Notes: generated by a model not told the origin, from the letters alone. Positions 49,612-58,937 are shown, numbered from the stretch's first letter. The stretch: DNA of 64,000 bases from Pigmentiphaga daeguensis (GCF_039523035.1 NZ_BAAAEN010000002.1:62001-126000); one strand, 5' to 3'. Numbers and translations: made by a program.

Positions 49612-52427
49612 CAGGCGAACTCGCGCGGTTCGCCCGTGCCCTCGAGATTGGCGACGCAGCGGCCGCAGATCTCGGGCTGTTCGGGATCGATGCCCACGTC
49701 CTCGCGCCAGTGCCAGCAACGCTCGCACTTCTTGTGGCCGGACGGCGCGACGTCGATCCGCAGTTCACCCTCGGCGGCATGCACGCCCACGCGCGAGACG
49801 ATCAGCACGAAGCGCAGGTCCTCGCCCAGGCTGGAAAGCAGCGCGTAGTCGGATGCCGGCGCGTGGATGTCGATCTCGGCCTGCAACGAGGAGCCGATGC
49901 CGCCCGCCGCACGAACTTCCTCCAGCTTCTTGGTGACTTCCCCGCGCAAGTGGCGCAGGCGGCCCCATTTCTCGAGCAGGGTCCCGGCGTCCGGCTGGGC
50001 CGGCACCGCATGGAAGGTTTCCGTGAAGATGGTGAGCGATCCCTGCTTGACCAGCGCCCAGGCTTCCTCGGCGGTGAACGAGAGGATGGGCGCCATCAGC
50101 TTGAGCAGCGCCTGCGTGACGTGCCAGAGCGCCGTCTGCGCCGACCGCCGCGCCACGCTGGCAGGGGCGGTGGTGTAGAGGCGGTCCTTCAGGATGTCGA
50201 GGTAGAACGCGCCCAGGTCTTCCGAGCAGAAGGTCTGCAGCCGCGCCGTGGCCGGGTGGAATTCATAGCGGTCGTACAGCGCCGTGATTTCTTCCTGCAG
50301 GCGGGCCGTCATGGCCAGCGCGTAGCGGTCGATCTCGAACATCTGCGCGTCGGGCACGGCCTGGGTGGCGATATCGAAGTCGCTCAGGTTGGCCAGCAGG
50401 AAGCGCAGCGTGTTGCGGATGCGGCGATACGATTCCACCACACGCTTGAGGATCTCGTCCGAGATCGACAGCTCGCCCGAGTAGTCGGTGCTGGCGATCC
50501 ACAGGCGCAGGATCTCGGCGCCCAGCGTGTCGGAGATCTTCTGCGGCGCCAGCGTGTTGCCCAGCGACTTGCTCATCTTGCGGCCTTGTCCGTCCACGGT
50601 GAAGCCGTGGGTGAGCAGGGCTTTGTAGGGCGGCGTGCCGTTCAGCATGCAACTGGTCAGCAGCGACGAGTGGAACCAGCCGCGGTGCTGGTCCGAACCT
50701 TCCAGGTACAGGTCGGCCGGCCAGGCGCCGTCGGCGGCATGCGAGCCGCGCAGCACGGTCTGGTGGGTGGTGCCGGAGTCGAACCAGACGTCCAGCGTGT
50801 CGCGGTTCTTCTCGTACAGGTCGGCCTCGTCGCCCAGCAGTTCGCGCGGGTCCAGCGATTGCCAGGCTTCGATGCCGCCCTGTTCGATGCGCTGCGCGAC
50901 CTGTTCGAGCAGTTCGGGCGTGCGGGGGTGCAGCTCGCCGGTTTCCTTGTGCACGAAGAAGGCCATGGGTACGCCCCATTGGCGCTGGCGCGACAGCGTC
51001 CAGTCGGGCCGGTTGGCGATCATGGCGTGCAGCCGCGCCTTGCCCCAGGAAGGGTAAAAGCGGGTCGCTTCTATGCCCTCCAGCGCGCGTTCGCGCAGCG
51101 TGCCGCCGCCTTCGGCGGGCAGGATGTCCATGCCCGCGAACCATTGGCTGGTGGCGCGGTAGATGATGGGCGTCTTGTGGCGCCAGCAGTGCATGTAGCT
51201 GTGGCGCAGCTTCTCGACCTTGAGCAGCGTGCCGGCTTCCTCCAGCGCGGCGACGATCTTCGGGTTGGCATCCCAGATGGTCAGGCCGCCGAACAGCGGC
51301 AACGTCGAGGCATAGCGGCCATCGCCCATGACGGGGCTGATGATGTCGGCATCGGGCATGCCGTTGTTCTTGCAGGAGATGAAGTCCTCGATGCCGTAGG
51401 CCGGCGCCGAATGCACGATGCCGGTACCGGTGTCCAGGGTCACGTAGTCGCCCAGGTAGATGGGCGAGAGCCGGTCGTAGCCCGGGTCCTTGCGGGCCAG
51501 CGGATGGTGGAAGGCGATGTGGTCCAGGGCCAGGCCCTTGCAGGTGGCGACGATCTCGCCTTCCAGGTCCCAGGCCTGCAGGCAGGTCTCGACGCGCTCG
51601 CGGGCGAGGACCAGCAGCGTGCCCCACGCCTGCGGCGTCTTCACGCGCACCAGCGCGTAGTCGATCTCGGGGTGGACGTTCAGCGCCTGGTTGGAGGGGA
51701 TGGTCCACGGCGTCGTGGTCCAGATGACGATGGCGCCTTCCTCGTCGATCGCGGGCAGCCCGAAGGCCTTGGCCAGCGCGGGGCGATCGGCGAAGGGAAA
51801 GGCCACGTCGATGGCGGGGTCGGTGCGGTCGGCGTACTCGACCTCGGCCTCGGCCAGCGCCGAGCCGCAGTCGAAACACCAGTTCACCGGCTTCAGGCCG
51901 CGGAAGACGAAGCCTTTTTCAAGGATGGTGCCCAGCGCGCGCAGCTCGTCGGCTTCGTTGCGCGGGTTCATGGTCAGGTAGGGGTGATCCCAGTCGCCCA
52001 GCACGCCCAGGCGCTTGAAGTCCTTGCGCTGGCGGTCGATCTGCTCGGTCGCGTAGGCGCGCGCCTTGGACTGTACCTCGGCCACCGGCAGCCCCTTGCC
52101 GTATTTCTTCTCGATCTGGATCTCGATGGGCATGCCGTGGCAATCCCAGCCCGGCACGTAGGGCGCATCGAAGCCGGCCAGCGTGCGGCTCTTGACGATG
52201 ATGTCCTTCAGGATCTTGTTGACCGCGTGTCCCAGGTGGATGTCGCCGTTGGCGTAGGGCGGGCCGTCATGCAGAACGAAACGCGGCCGTCCGGCGCTGG
52301 CCGCGCGGATGGCCTGGTACAGATGCTTCTCTTCCCAGGCCGCGACCCAGCCGGGCTCGCGCTTGGCGAGATCGCCGCGCATGGGGAACGGAGTGTCGGG
52401 AAGGTTGAGAGTTTTCTTATAGTCCAT
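49611..52427 (-). CDS. ileS: Isoleucyl-tRNA synthetase
   Basis: A 938-residue class Ia synthetase. The HIGH motif is HLGH at residues 64-67 (GDIHLGHAVN), KMSKS begins at Lys617 (GRKMSKSLGN), and the editing (CP1) domain contains TTTPWTIPSNQALN. The C-terminal zinc knuckle has Cys901, Cys904, Cys921 and Cys924. The N-terminus (MDYKKTLNLPDTPFPMRGDLAKREP) matches bacterial IleS. It lies in the ribF-ileS-lspA set, but a 167-bp gap with a repeat element separates it from ribF. Confidence 0.98.
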   Translation of the reverse strand: MDYKKTLNLPDTPFPMRGDLAKREPGWVAAWEEKHLYQAIRAASAGRPRFVLHDGPPYANGDIHLGHAVNKILKDIIVKSRTLAGFDAPYVPGWDCHGMPIEIQIEKKYGKGLPVAEVQSKARAYATEQIDRQRKDFKRLGVLGDWDHPYLTMNPRNEADELRALGTILEKGFVFRGLKPVNWCFDCGSALAEAEVEYADRTDPAIDVAFPFADRPALAKAFGLPAIDEEGAIVIWTTTPWTIPSNQALNVHPEIDYALVRVKTPQAWGTLLVLARERVETCLQAWDLEGEIVATCKGLALDHIAFHHPLARKDPGYDRLSPIYLGDYVTLDTGTGIVHSAPAYGIEDFISCKNNGMPDADIISPVMGDGRYASTLPLFGGLTIWDANPKIVAALEEAGTLLKVEKLRHSYMHCWRHKTPIIYRATSQWFAGMDILPAEGGGTLRERALEGIEATRFYPSWGKARLHAMIANRPDWTLSRQRQWGVPMAFFVHKETGELHPRTPELLEQVAQRIEQGGIEAWQSLDPRELLGDEADLYEKNRDTLDVWFDSGTTHQTVLRGSHAADGAWPADLYLEGSDQHRGWFHSSLLTSCMLNGTPPYKALLTHGFTVDGQGRKMSKSLGNTLAPQKISDTLGAEILRLWIASTDYSGELSISDEILKRVVESYRRIRNTLRFLLANLSDFDIATQAVPDAQMFEIDRYALAMTARLQEEITALYDRYEFHPATARLQTFCSEDLGAFYLDILKDRLYTTAPASVARRSAQTALWHVTQALLKLMAPILSFTAEEAWALVKQGSLTIFTETFHAVPAQPDAGTLLEKWGRLRHLRGEVTKKLEEVRAAGGIGSSLQAEIDIHAPASDYALLSSLGEDLRFVLIVSRVGVHAAEGELRIDVAPSGHKKCERCWHWREDVGIDPEQPEICGRCVANLEGTGEPREFA

Positions 52428-52509
52428 GGAAAAACAGGATTTTGCACATCGGCCCCGTCCGCGGGGCAGGCAAGCTTCACAAATATCGTGGGCCGCGCCG
52501 CCAGCTTGG

Positions 52510-52596
52510 CAGCGCCCAGGATGCGGTGGATCCGGCTCCGCCGGTCCACCCGCATCGCCCCCTGGGGGGCGCGCGTCAGCGCGTAGGGGGGGGCCT
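52510..52596 (-). repeat. Stop-codon-proximal GC-rich repeat, copy B
   Basis: Reverse-complement match to the element at 16911-16992, sharing TACGCGCT, ACGCGCG, CCCCCCAGGGGGCG, GGACCGGCGGAGCCGGATCC and CCTGGG. Read in the direction of ribF it starts at the ribF stop codon, exactly as the other copy starts at the clpA stop codon. It fills most of the ribF-ileS gap and contains three stems, so it may attenuate read-through into ileS. Confidence 0.8.
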
Positions 52597-53626
52597 AACT
52601 ACTAATTCGATCGGTCGCGGAAGTGGCCAGATCGGCCTGGCCCAGGTGGCTGGACGCGAAATAGGCCCGGGCCTGGCGCGCGTCGTCCTCGATCGCCGCT
52701 TTCAGCGTCGGCAGATCGACGAATTTTTCTTCGTCGCGCAGCTTTTTCAGGAATTCCACCTGTACGAGTTTACCGTAAGCGTTGCCGCTGAAATCGAACA
52801 CGTGGACTTCCAGCAGGACACGCCCGCTGTCGTCGACCGTGGGGCGTACCCCCAGGCTGGCCACGCCGGGCAACGGCCGGGAGGCCAGCCCGTGCACCTG
52901 CACGACGAAGATGCCGGACAAGGCCGGGCAGCGGCGCGAGACGCGCAGGTTCAGCGTGGGAAAGCCCAGCGTGCGGCCCAGTTTCTGGCCGTGGATGACG
53001 TGGCCGCTGACGCTGTAGGGGTGGCCCAGCAGCTCGGCGGCGCGGTCCAGGTCGCCGACCGCCAGCGCCGTGCGGATGGCGGAACTGGAAATGCGCTGGC
53101 CCTGGTCGGTGACCGACTCCATGGACTCGACCTCGAAGCCATGGCGCGCGGCGTTGGCGCGCAGCAGCGCGATGTCGCCGGTGCGGTGGGCGCCGAAGCG
53201 GAAGTCGTCCCCCACCAGCAGCCATTTCACGTGCAGGCCCTCGATCAGCAGCCGGTCGATGAAGGCCTGGGCGGGCATGGAGGCCAGGCGTTCATTGAAG
53301 CGTTCCACCACCACGTGCCGCATGCCGTAGCGGGCCAGGGCACACAGTTCGTCGCGCAATCCGGCGATGCGGGTGGGTGCCAGTTCGGGGCGCTTGTGCA
53401 GTTCGGCGAAGAATTCCCGGGGGTGGGGCTCGAAGGTCATGACCGTCGGCACGAGGTCCCGGGCCTGGGCCGCCTCGCGCACCCGGGCCAGGATGGCCTG
53501 GTGGCCACGGTGCACGCCGTCGAAGTTGCCGATCGCCAGCGCGCACGGACGGCGCAGCGAAGGCGGCGGCAGGCCCCGGAATATACGCAGGGCGGACGGC
53601 GAAGCGGATGGGGCGGACGGATTCAA
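52595..53626 (-). CDS. ribF: Bifunctional riboflavin kinase/FAD synthetase
   Basis: A protein of up to 343 residues making FMN and FAD. The nucleotidyltransferase part has ALAIGNFDGVHRGHQAIL and VGDDFRFGAHRTGD, with ISSSAIRTAL; the kinase part has HGQKLGRTLGFPTLNL and GVASLGVRPTV. No ATG lies before GNFDGVH, and the only conventional candidate is a TTG at 53626. The ~15 residues before LRIFRGLPPPSLRRP are Ser/Ala/Pro-rich and without family counterpart, so the true start may be later, using a rare codon. A GC-rich repeat begins at its stop codon. Confidence 0.93.
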   Translation of the reverse strand: MNPSAPSASPSALRIFRGLPPPSLRRPCALAIGNFDGVHRGHQAILARVREAAQARDLVPTVMTFEPHPREFFAELHKRPELAPTRIAGLRDELCALARYGMRHVVVERFNERLASMPAQAFIDRLLIEGLHVKWLLVGDDFRFGAHRTGDIALLRANAARHGFEVESMESVTDQGQRISSSAIRTALAVGDLDRAAELLGHPYSVSGHVIHGQKLGRTLGFPTLNLRVSRRCPALSGIFVVQVHGLASRPLPGVASLGVRPTVDDSGRVLLEVHVFDFSGNAYGKLVQVEFLKKLRDEEKFVDLPTLKAAIEDDARQARAYFASSHLGQADLATSATDRISS

Positions 53627-53739
53627 GCCGGTGACAAAGCGGTAGCTGGGAGTCGAATTCTAGCTGCCGGGGGGCAGGTCCTTGATTATAGGCGCGTCGC
53701 CATCGGGCCGCTGGAGACGCCGGGTCGAGTCGGCCCCGA

Positions 53740-53748
53740 TGCTACAAT
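53740..53748 (+). promoter_or_regulatory. Extended -10 promoter of purN, giving a leaderless start
   Basis: TGC-TACAAT (53740-53748) is an extended -10 element; the -35 region is poor. Transcription start is expected at 53754-53756, which is the GTG start codon of purN at 53755. The bases before the GTG (ATCCTCC) contain no Shine-Dalgarno sequence. Confidence 0.55.
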
Positions 53749-53754
53749 CCTCCG

Positions 53755-54453
53755 GTGAAAGCCTCTCATTTTTCCCCGGCCCGCCGGTGCCGTTTTGTCA
53801 TCCTGATTTCCGGCCGCGGCAGCAACATGCAATCCATCACGCAGGCCTGCCGCGACCAGGGCTGGCCCGCCGAGGTGGCCGCCGTGATCGCCAACCGCGA
53901 ACAGGCCTCCGGTCTTGAATGGGCCGCCGCAATGGGCATCCCCACGCGGGTGGTGCCCCATCGCGACCATCCCGATCGTGCCTCGTTCGATGCCGCGCTG
54001 GCCCGCGAGATCGACGCCTTCGAGCCCGACTACGTGCTGCTGGCCGGTTTCATGCGCATACTCACCGATGATTTCGTGCGGCATTATGCCGGCAGGCTGG
54101 TCAACATCCACCCGTCGCTGCTGCCGCTGTTTCCGGGCCTGGCCACCCACCGTCAGGCCCTGGAAGCGGGGGTGCGGGTCCACGGCTGCACCGTGCATTT
54201 CGTCACGCCGGTGCTGGACCATGGCCCCATGATCGCGCAGGGCGTGGTACCGGTGTGCGAGGGCGATACCGAAGACGCCCTGGCCGAGCGCGTGCTGTCC
54301 ATCGAGCACGTGGTCTATCCGGCCGTGGCGTCCTGGCTGGCGCATGGGCGGGTGGGGCTGGAAGACGGCAAGGTCACGGTGGACGGCGTGGCCGACCGCG
54401 CGTTCGGCCTGGCGCCGCGGGCGGCGGCAGTTTCGCGGGGAGACGAGGCATGA
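53755..54453 (+). CDS. purN: Phosphoribosylglycinamide formyltransferase 1
   Basis: A 232-residue purine-biosynthesis enzyme using 10-formyl-THF. FVILISGRGSNMQSI forms the phosphate loop, VLLAGFMRILTDDFV and NIHPSLLPLFPGLATH hold the catalytic Asn/His, and CTVHFVTPVLDHGPMIAQ the catalytic Asp region. The start is GTG at 53755: in-frame stops lie upstream, and the next ATG (53827) would cut the phosphate loop. The stop overlaps the rsmB start by 4 nt (ATGA). Confidence 0.95.
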   Translation: MKASHFSPARRCRFVILISGRGSNMQSITQACRDQGWPAEVAAVIANREQASGLEWAAAMGIPTRVVPHRDHPDRASFDAALAREIDAFEPDYVLLAGFMRILTDDFVRHYAGRLVNIHPSLLPLFPGLATHRQALEAGVRVHGCTVHFVTPVLDHGPMIAQGVVPVCEGDTEDALAERVLSIEHVVYPAVASWLAHGRVGLEDGKVTVDGVADRAFGLAPRAAAVSRGDEA

Positions 54454-55970
54454 CATCCGAGCGTTCGAGTTCTTCAGCGCGGCAGGCCCAGGGCGGGCGG
54501 CGCCCCGGTGGCCAGCAGGCACGGCCCGGCGCGCGGCGCGCCGCCACGGCGGGCGCCAATCCCGTTGCGCAGCGCATCGAGCAGGTGCGCTCCGCGCTGG
54601 GCGAGATCCTGCAATGGTCCGGCCCGGCCGACCAGGTGCTGTCCCGCTGGTTCCGCGACCACCCCAAGCTAGGCGGGCGCGATCGCGGCACGGTGGCCGA
54701 GGCGGTCTACGACGTGCTGCGCCACCTGCGGCGCTACCGCCACGTGGCCGAGGGCGGGCGGGGCGCGGCCACGCGCCGCCTGGCCATCCTGGGGCTGGCG
54801 TCCACGCTGGGCCGCGACGGAATCCTGCCGGCCCTCGATGCCGATGAGGCCGATTGGCTGCGCCGCGTGTCCGCCATCGACCAGGCGGCACTGCCGCGCG
54901 AGATCCGCCTGAGCATTCCCGACTGGCTGTCCGAGGCGCTGGCCATCGAACCGGACAGCGACAGCCTGCTGGCCGCGCTCAATCGCGCCGCGCCGCTGGA
55001 CATCCGCGTCAACCCGATGAAGGCCGACCGCGAAACCATCCTGGCCGAATTGCGGGCGGGCGTGGCTTCCGAGATGGCCGAGCCGACGCCGTATTCGCCG
55101 TTCGGCATCCGGCTGCAGGGCCGGCCGGCGCTGACCCGGTGGGGGCGCTTCGAGGACGGCAGCATCGAGGTCCAGGACGAGGGCAGCCAGTTGCTCGCGC
55201 TGCTGGTCGCTCCCCGGCGCGGGGAAATGGTGATCGACTTCTGCGCCGGCGCCGGCGGCAAGACGCTGTTGCTGGGGGCGCTGATGCGGTCGACCGGGCG
55301 GCTGTATGCCCTGGACGTCTCGCACACCCGGCTGGCGCGCTTCAAGCCTCGCCTGGCGCGCAGCGGGTTGTCCAACGTCGTGCCGGTGGTGATCGCCAAC
55401 GAGAACGACGCCCGCGTCAAGCGCCTGGCGCGCAAGGCGCACCGGGTGCTGGTGGATGCACCGTGCAGCGGCACCGGGACGCTGCGGCGCAATCCCGACC
55501 TGAAATGGCGCCAGAGCCCCGAGAGCGTGTCCGACCTGTGCGCGCTCCAGCGCAGCATCCTGGCGTCGGCCGCGCGCTGCGTGGCCCCCGGCGGCCGGCT
55601 GGTCTATGCGACCTGCAGCATCCTGCGCGTCGAGAACGAAGGGCAGGTCGAGGCGTTCCTGGCCGCCCACCCCGAATTCGAGCTGCTGTCGGCCCCCGAG
55701 CTGCTGGCCGATCGGGCAGGGGCGCTGTCGCTGCCCGGGCCCTATCTGAAACTGCGTCCCGACGTGCACGGCACCGATGGTTTCTTTGCCGCGGTGTTTC
55801 AACGGCGCCACGGTCCGGCAGCCGTCCAGGTTGCAGCGGCGCAGGCCGAACTGCCCGAGCCGGATGCGGAAGTGGCGGGCCTGGGCGATGAAATCGAGGG
55901 CCCGGACGGCCAGCCTACCCAGGACGAGGCGACCGGATCGGCGCCGAGCCGTGGCCAAGAGGATCGATAA
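54450..55970 (+). CDS. RsmB/NOP-family 16S rRNA m5C methyltransferase
   Basis: A 506-residue SAM-dependent RNA cytosine-C5 methyltransferase. An Arg/Gly/Ala-rich N-terminal tail precedes the NusB-like helical domain (about residues 45-180). The catalytic domain has DFCAGAGGKTLLLG (SAM loop), DAPCSGTGTLRRNPDLKW with the release Cys, and YATCSILRVENEGQV with the nucleophile Cys. The C-terminal ~45 residues are acidic and low-complexity (AEVAGLGDEIEG..). It is translationally coupled to purN. RsmB is the likely function, though the long tails differ from E. coli RsmB. Confidence 0.88.
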   Translation: MTSERSSSSARQAQGGRRPGGQQARPGARRAATAGANPVAQRIEQVRSALGEILQWSGPADQVLSRWFRDHPKLGGRDRGTVAEAVYDVLRHLRRYRHVAEGGRGAATRRLAILGLASTLGRDGILPALDADEADWLRRVSAIDQAALPREIRLSIPDWLSEALAIEPDSDSLLAALNRAAPLDIRVNPMKADRETILAELRAGVASEMAEPTPYSPFGIRLQGRPALTRWGRFEDGSIEVQDEGSQLLALLVAPRRGEMVIDFCAGAGGKTLLLGALMRSTGRLYALDVSHTRLARFKPRLARSGLSNVVPVVIANENDARVKRLARKAHRVLVDAPCSGTGTLRRNPDLKWRQSPESVSDLCALQRSILASAARCVAPGGRLVYATCSILRVENEGQVEAFLAAHPEFELLSAPELLADRAGALSLPGPYLKLRPDVHGTDGFFAAVFQRRHGPAAVQVAAAQAELPEPDAEVAGLGDEIEGPDGQPTQDEATGSAPSRGQEDR

Positions 55971-55992
55971 CCCTGTTTGAGCTAGGGTTATC
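55966..55992 (+). terminator. Hairpin spanning the methyltransferase stop codon
   Basis: GATAACCCT (55966-55974) and AGGGTTATC (55984-55992) form a perfect 9-bp stem with a 9-nt loop. The TAA stop lies within the left arm. A pyrimidine stretch CCCCTCTTT follows, then AAAGGGG, which could form a second stem. No simple U-run is present, so termination is likely but not certain. Confidence 0.55.
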
Positions 55993-56234
55993 CCCCTCTT
56001 TGAAAGGGGTCGTCCCGCCCCAAGATTCGCGTTATCGTGTCGGGCGCATGGCGGCGCGCCGGATTCCGGCCTTTCCGCCGTCCGGCCGCGGGTTTCCCCT
56101 GGGGAACCGCCGCCGCCGTCCGCTTTCCAAGACCTTGGTCCCGCCATCGGTGACCAGGGTCGACGAGTTGAGTTTCTTCGAGGCGCGAGGCGCCTCCCGC
56201 GCCGGCACTGCCGCCGGCCTGTCTGTGAGGTGAT

Positions 56235-57434
56235 ATGGATTTTGTGCTTTCGTTCTTGTCCGATGGTCTGCTTGGCGCGTCATGGTGGCAGATCGTCGCC
56301 TTCACCCTGGTAGTCACCCATATCACCATTCTCGGCGTCACGATCTACCTGCATCGCAGCCAGGCGCACCGCGGGCTGGACCTGCATCCGGCCATCGCGC
56401 ATTTCTTCCGGTTCTGGCTGTGGCTGACCACCGGCATGGTCACCAAGGAGTGGGTGGCGATCCACCGCAAGCACCACGCCCGCTGCGAGCGTGAAGGGGA
56501 TCCCCATTCGCCCATGGTGTACGGCATCGGCAAGGTGTTCTTCCAGGGCGCCGAACTGTATCGCGACGAGGCGACCAACCGCGAGACGCTGGACAAGTTC
56601 GGCCACGGCACCCCCGATGACTGGGTCGAGCGCAATGTCTATTCGCGCTTCGGCTGGCAGGGCGTGGGGCTGATGATGGTGATCGACGTCGCGCTGTTCG
56701 GCGCGATCGGCCTGACCGTCTGGGCGGTACAGATGATCTGGATCCCGTTCTGGGCGGCCGGCGTGGTCAACGGCATCGGCCATTTCTGGGGCTACCGCAA
56801 CTACGCCAGCCCGGATGCCAGCCGCAACGTCTTCCCGTGGGGCATCGTCATCGGCGGCGAGGAACTGCACAACAACCACCACGCCTATGCCTCGTCGGCG
56901 CGGTTCTCCACCAAGTGGTACGAGTTCGACATCGGCTGGGGCTATATCCGTGCCCTGGAGATCCTGCGCCTGGCCAAGGTCAAGAAGGTCGCGCCCAAGG
57001 TGCGGCTGGCGCACGGCAAGCCGGTCGACCTGGAGACCCTGCAGGCCGTGATCACGCATCGCTACGAAATCATGGCGCGCTATGCCGACCTGCTCAAGCA
57101 TGCCTGCCGCGACGAGATCGCCCGGCTGAAGGCCGCCAAGGAATCCCATCTGCAGTGGAAGCTGCTGCGGCGGGCGAAGGCCCTGCTGCACCGCGCCGAC
57201 GACGAGTCGCTTCCCGATTCTCACCGTTCCGCGATCAATACCGTGCTGGCGGACCACCGCTCGCTGGCCATCCTGGTCGAGATGCGGCGCGAACTGGCCG
57301 CCATCTGGGAGCGGTCCAGCGCCTCCAGCGAACAGCTGCTGCGCGATCTGCAGGATTGGTGCAACCGCGCCCAGCAAAGCGGCATCGCGCGGCTCGAGGA
57401 GTTCTCGGCCAGGCTGCGCAGCTACGCGACCTGA
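56235..57434 (+). CDS. Fatty acid (acyl-CoA type) desaturase
   Basis: A 399-residue integral-membrane di-iron desaturase. Three histidine boxes are present: HRSQAH (about residues 41-46), HRKHH (about 77-81) and HNNHH (about 213-217). Four hydrophobic segments place them on the cytoplasmic side. The C-terminal ~130 residues beyond the catalytic core are helical and charged, a feature common in proteobacterial relatives of this type. It probably introduces a double bond into membrane acyl chains; the position is not deducible. GAGGTG precedes the ATG at 56235, and a strong bidirectional terminator follows. Confidence 0.9.
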   Translation: MDFVLSFLSDGLLGASWWQIVAFTLVVTHITILGVTIYLHRSQAHRGLDLHPAIAHFFRFWLWLTTGMVTKEWVAIHRKHHARCEREGDPHSPMVYGIGKVFFQGAELYRDEATNRETLDKFGHGTPDDWVERNVYSRFGWQGVGLMMVIDVALFGAIGLTVWAVQMIWIPFWAAGVVNGIGHFWGYRNYASPDASRNVFPWGIVIGGEELHNNHHAYASSARFSTKWYEFDIGWGYIRALEILRLAKVKKVAPKVRLAHGKPVDLETLQAVITHRYEIMARYADLLKHACRDEIARLKAAKESHLQWKLLRRAKALLHRADDESLPDSHRSAINTVLADHRSLAILVEMRRELAAIWERSSASSEQLLRDLQDWCNRAQQSGIARLEEFSARLRSYAT

Positions 57435-57454
57435 GCCTGCTGGTCGGAAACAAG

Positions 57455-57480
57455 AAAAAAGGAGCCTCGGCTCCTTTTTT
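57455..57480. terminator. Strong bidirectional intrinsic terminator
   Basis: AAAAAAGGAGCC (57455-57466) pairs with GGCTCCTTTTTT (57469-57480), giving a GC stem with A-run and T-run on opposite sides. It serves both the desaturase gene and the convergent MFS gene. Confidence 0.95.
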
Positions 57481-57506
57481 CTTTTGGGGCCGCGCGGCGA
57501 TAGGGG

Positions 57507-58937
57507 TCAGCCGCGCGCCGGTTCACCGTCCCGCCGGCGGTGGCCGCTCAGTTCGGCGCCGGCGTTGGCCGGCAGTTCGCGGCACTGGGTGACGGCCAGC
57601 ACGCCCAGGAGACCCATGGCGGCGAAGGCCAGGGTGAAGTCCGTCAGTTGCACGGCCGCATGGCCCAGCGCATGCCTCGAGGTGTCGAGCACCAGCGCGG
57701 CCAGGCCGATGCCCAGCGCCGCCGTCATCTGCTGGTTGGTGCTGGCCAGGCTGGTCGCCGCGCTCATGCGGGGCTGCGGCACGTCGGCGTAGACGATGGT
57801 GCCGTAGGCGTTGAATTGCAACGAGCGCGCCAGGCCGCCCAGGAGCAGCAGCAGGTAGATCGCCGCCAGCGGCCATTCCGGCCGGAACGCACCGCACAGG
57901 CCCAGCAACACCGCAGACAGCAGGCCGTTCCAGATCATGACCCGGCGATAGCCGAAGGCCCGCAAAAAGCGCACCGAGATCGCCTTCATGACCAGGCCGC
58001 CCACGGCCCCGGCGAAGGTGATGGCGCCGCTTTCGGCGGCCGACAGGCCGAAGCCCAGTTGCAGCATCAGCGGCATCAGGAAGGGGAAGGAGCCGTAGGC
58101 CACCCGATACAGGAAGCCGCCGCGCATCGCCACGCGAAAGGTGGGGATGCGCATCAGGCTGAAGTCCAGCACGGGGTCGGTATGCCGGCGGCTGTGCCAG
58201 GCGTAGGCCAGCGCGCAGGCGGCCGCGGCGCCCAGCAGGAGCAGCGCGGTCGGGGACAGGCCGCCGTGGCCCAGTCCTTCCAGCCCGACGATCAGGCTGG
58301 CCAGCGTGGCGGCGGCCAGGGCGAAGCCCACGTAGTCGAACGACGAGGGCGGCGCGTCGCTGCGGATATCGGGGATGTAGGTGGTGGCGAGCGCGATGCC
58401 GGCCAGCCCGATCGGCACGTTGATGAAGAAGATCCAGTGCCAGGACAGGTAGGTGGTCAGGAAGCCGCCGATCAGGGGCCCGACGGCCGGGCCTATCATC
58501 GCGGGAAACAGCACCCAGGACATGGCCGAGACCAGCTGGGACTTTTCCACCGTGCGCAGTAGCACCAGCCGGCCCACCGGCACCATCATGGCGCCGCTCG
58601 CCCCCTGGAGCAGCCGCGCGCCGATCAGCCACGGCAGGTTCTGCGCCAGGCCGCACAGCACGGAGCTGACGACGAACAGCGTGATCGCGCCGCGGAAGGT
58701 GTTGCGCGTGCCGAAGCGGTCGGCGATCTTGCCGCTGATCGGGATGAAGGCCGCCAGGCTGAGCAGGTACGCCGTCATGGCGAAGTTCATGCGGACCGGG
58801 TCGGTGCCCAGGGACTGCGCCATGGCCGGCAGCGCGGTCGAGATGATGGTGGAGTCCAGTTGCTCCATGAAGAACGCGCTGGCGACGATCAGCGCGATGA
58901 TCCGGTAGCTGCCCTGGCGGGACGTGGCATGACCCAT
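57507..58937 (-). CDS. MFS transporter, DHA2 (EmrB/QacA) family
   Basis: A 476-residue exporter with about 14 membrane helices. Motif A-like GKIADRFGTRNTF lies after helix 2, the D1 motif reads FMEQLDSTIISTALPAMA in helix 1, and motif C-like GPAVGPLIGGFLTTYLSWHWIFFINVPIG in helix 5 is characteristic of DHA2 antiporters. ATG 58937 (MGHATSRQG) is used. A LysR gene lies upstream on the same strand. The substrate is unknown; drugs, dyes or organic acids are usual for the family. Confidence 0.9.
   Translation of the reverse strand: MGHATSRQGSYRIIALIVASAFFMEQLDSTIISTALPAMAQSLGTDPVRMNFAMTAYLLSLAAFIPISGKIADRFGTRNTFRGAITLFVVSSVLCGLAQNLPWLIGARLLQGASGAMMVPVGRLVLLRTVEKSQLVSAMSWVLFPAMIGPAVGPLIGGFLTTYLSWHWIFFINVPIGLAGIALATTYIPDIRSDAPPSSFDYVGFALAAATLASLIVGLEGLGHGGLSPTALLLLGAAAACALAYAWHSRRHTDPVLDFSLMRIPTFRVAMRGGFLYRVAYGSFPFLMPLMLQLGFGLSAAESGAITFAGAVGGLVMKAISVRFLRAFGYRRVMIWNGLLSAVLLGLCGAFRPEWPLAAIYLLLLLGGLARSLQFNAYGTIVYADVPQPRMSAATSLASTNQQMTAALGIGLAALVLDTSRHALGHAAVQLTDFTLAFAAMGLLGVLAVTQCRELPANAGAELSGHRRRDGEPARG

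Noticed and set aside
56000..56233. 77-codon frame in the leader of the desaturase gene
   Set aside because: No ribosome site, no domain, Arg-rich composition typical of spurious GC-rich frames.
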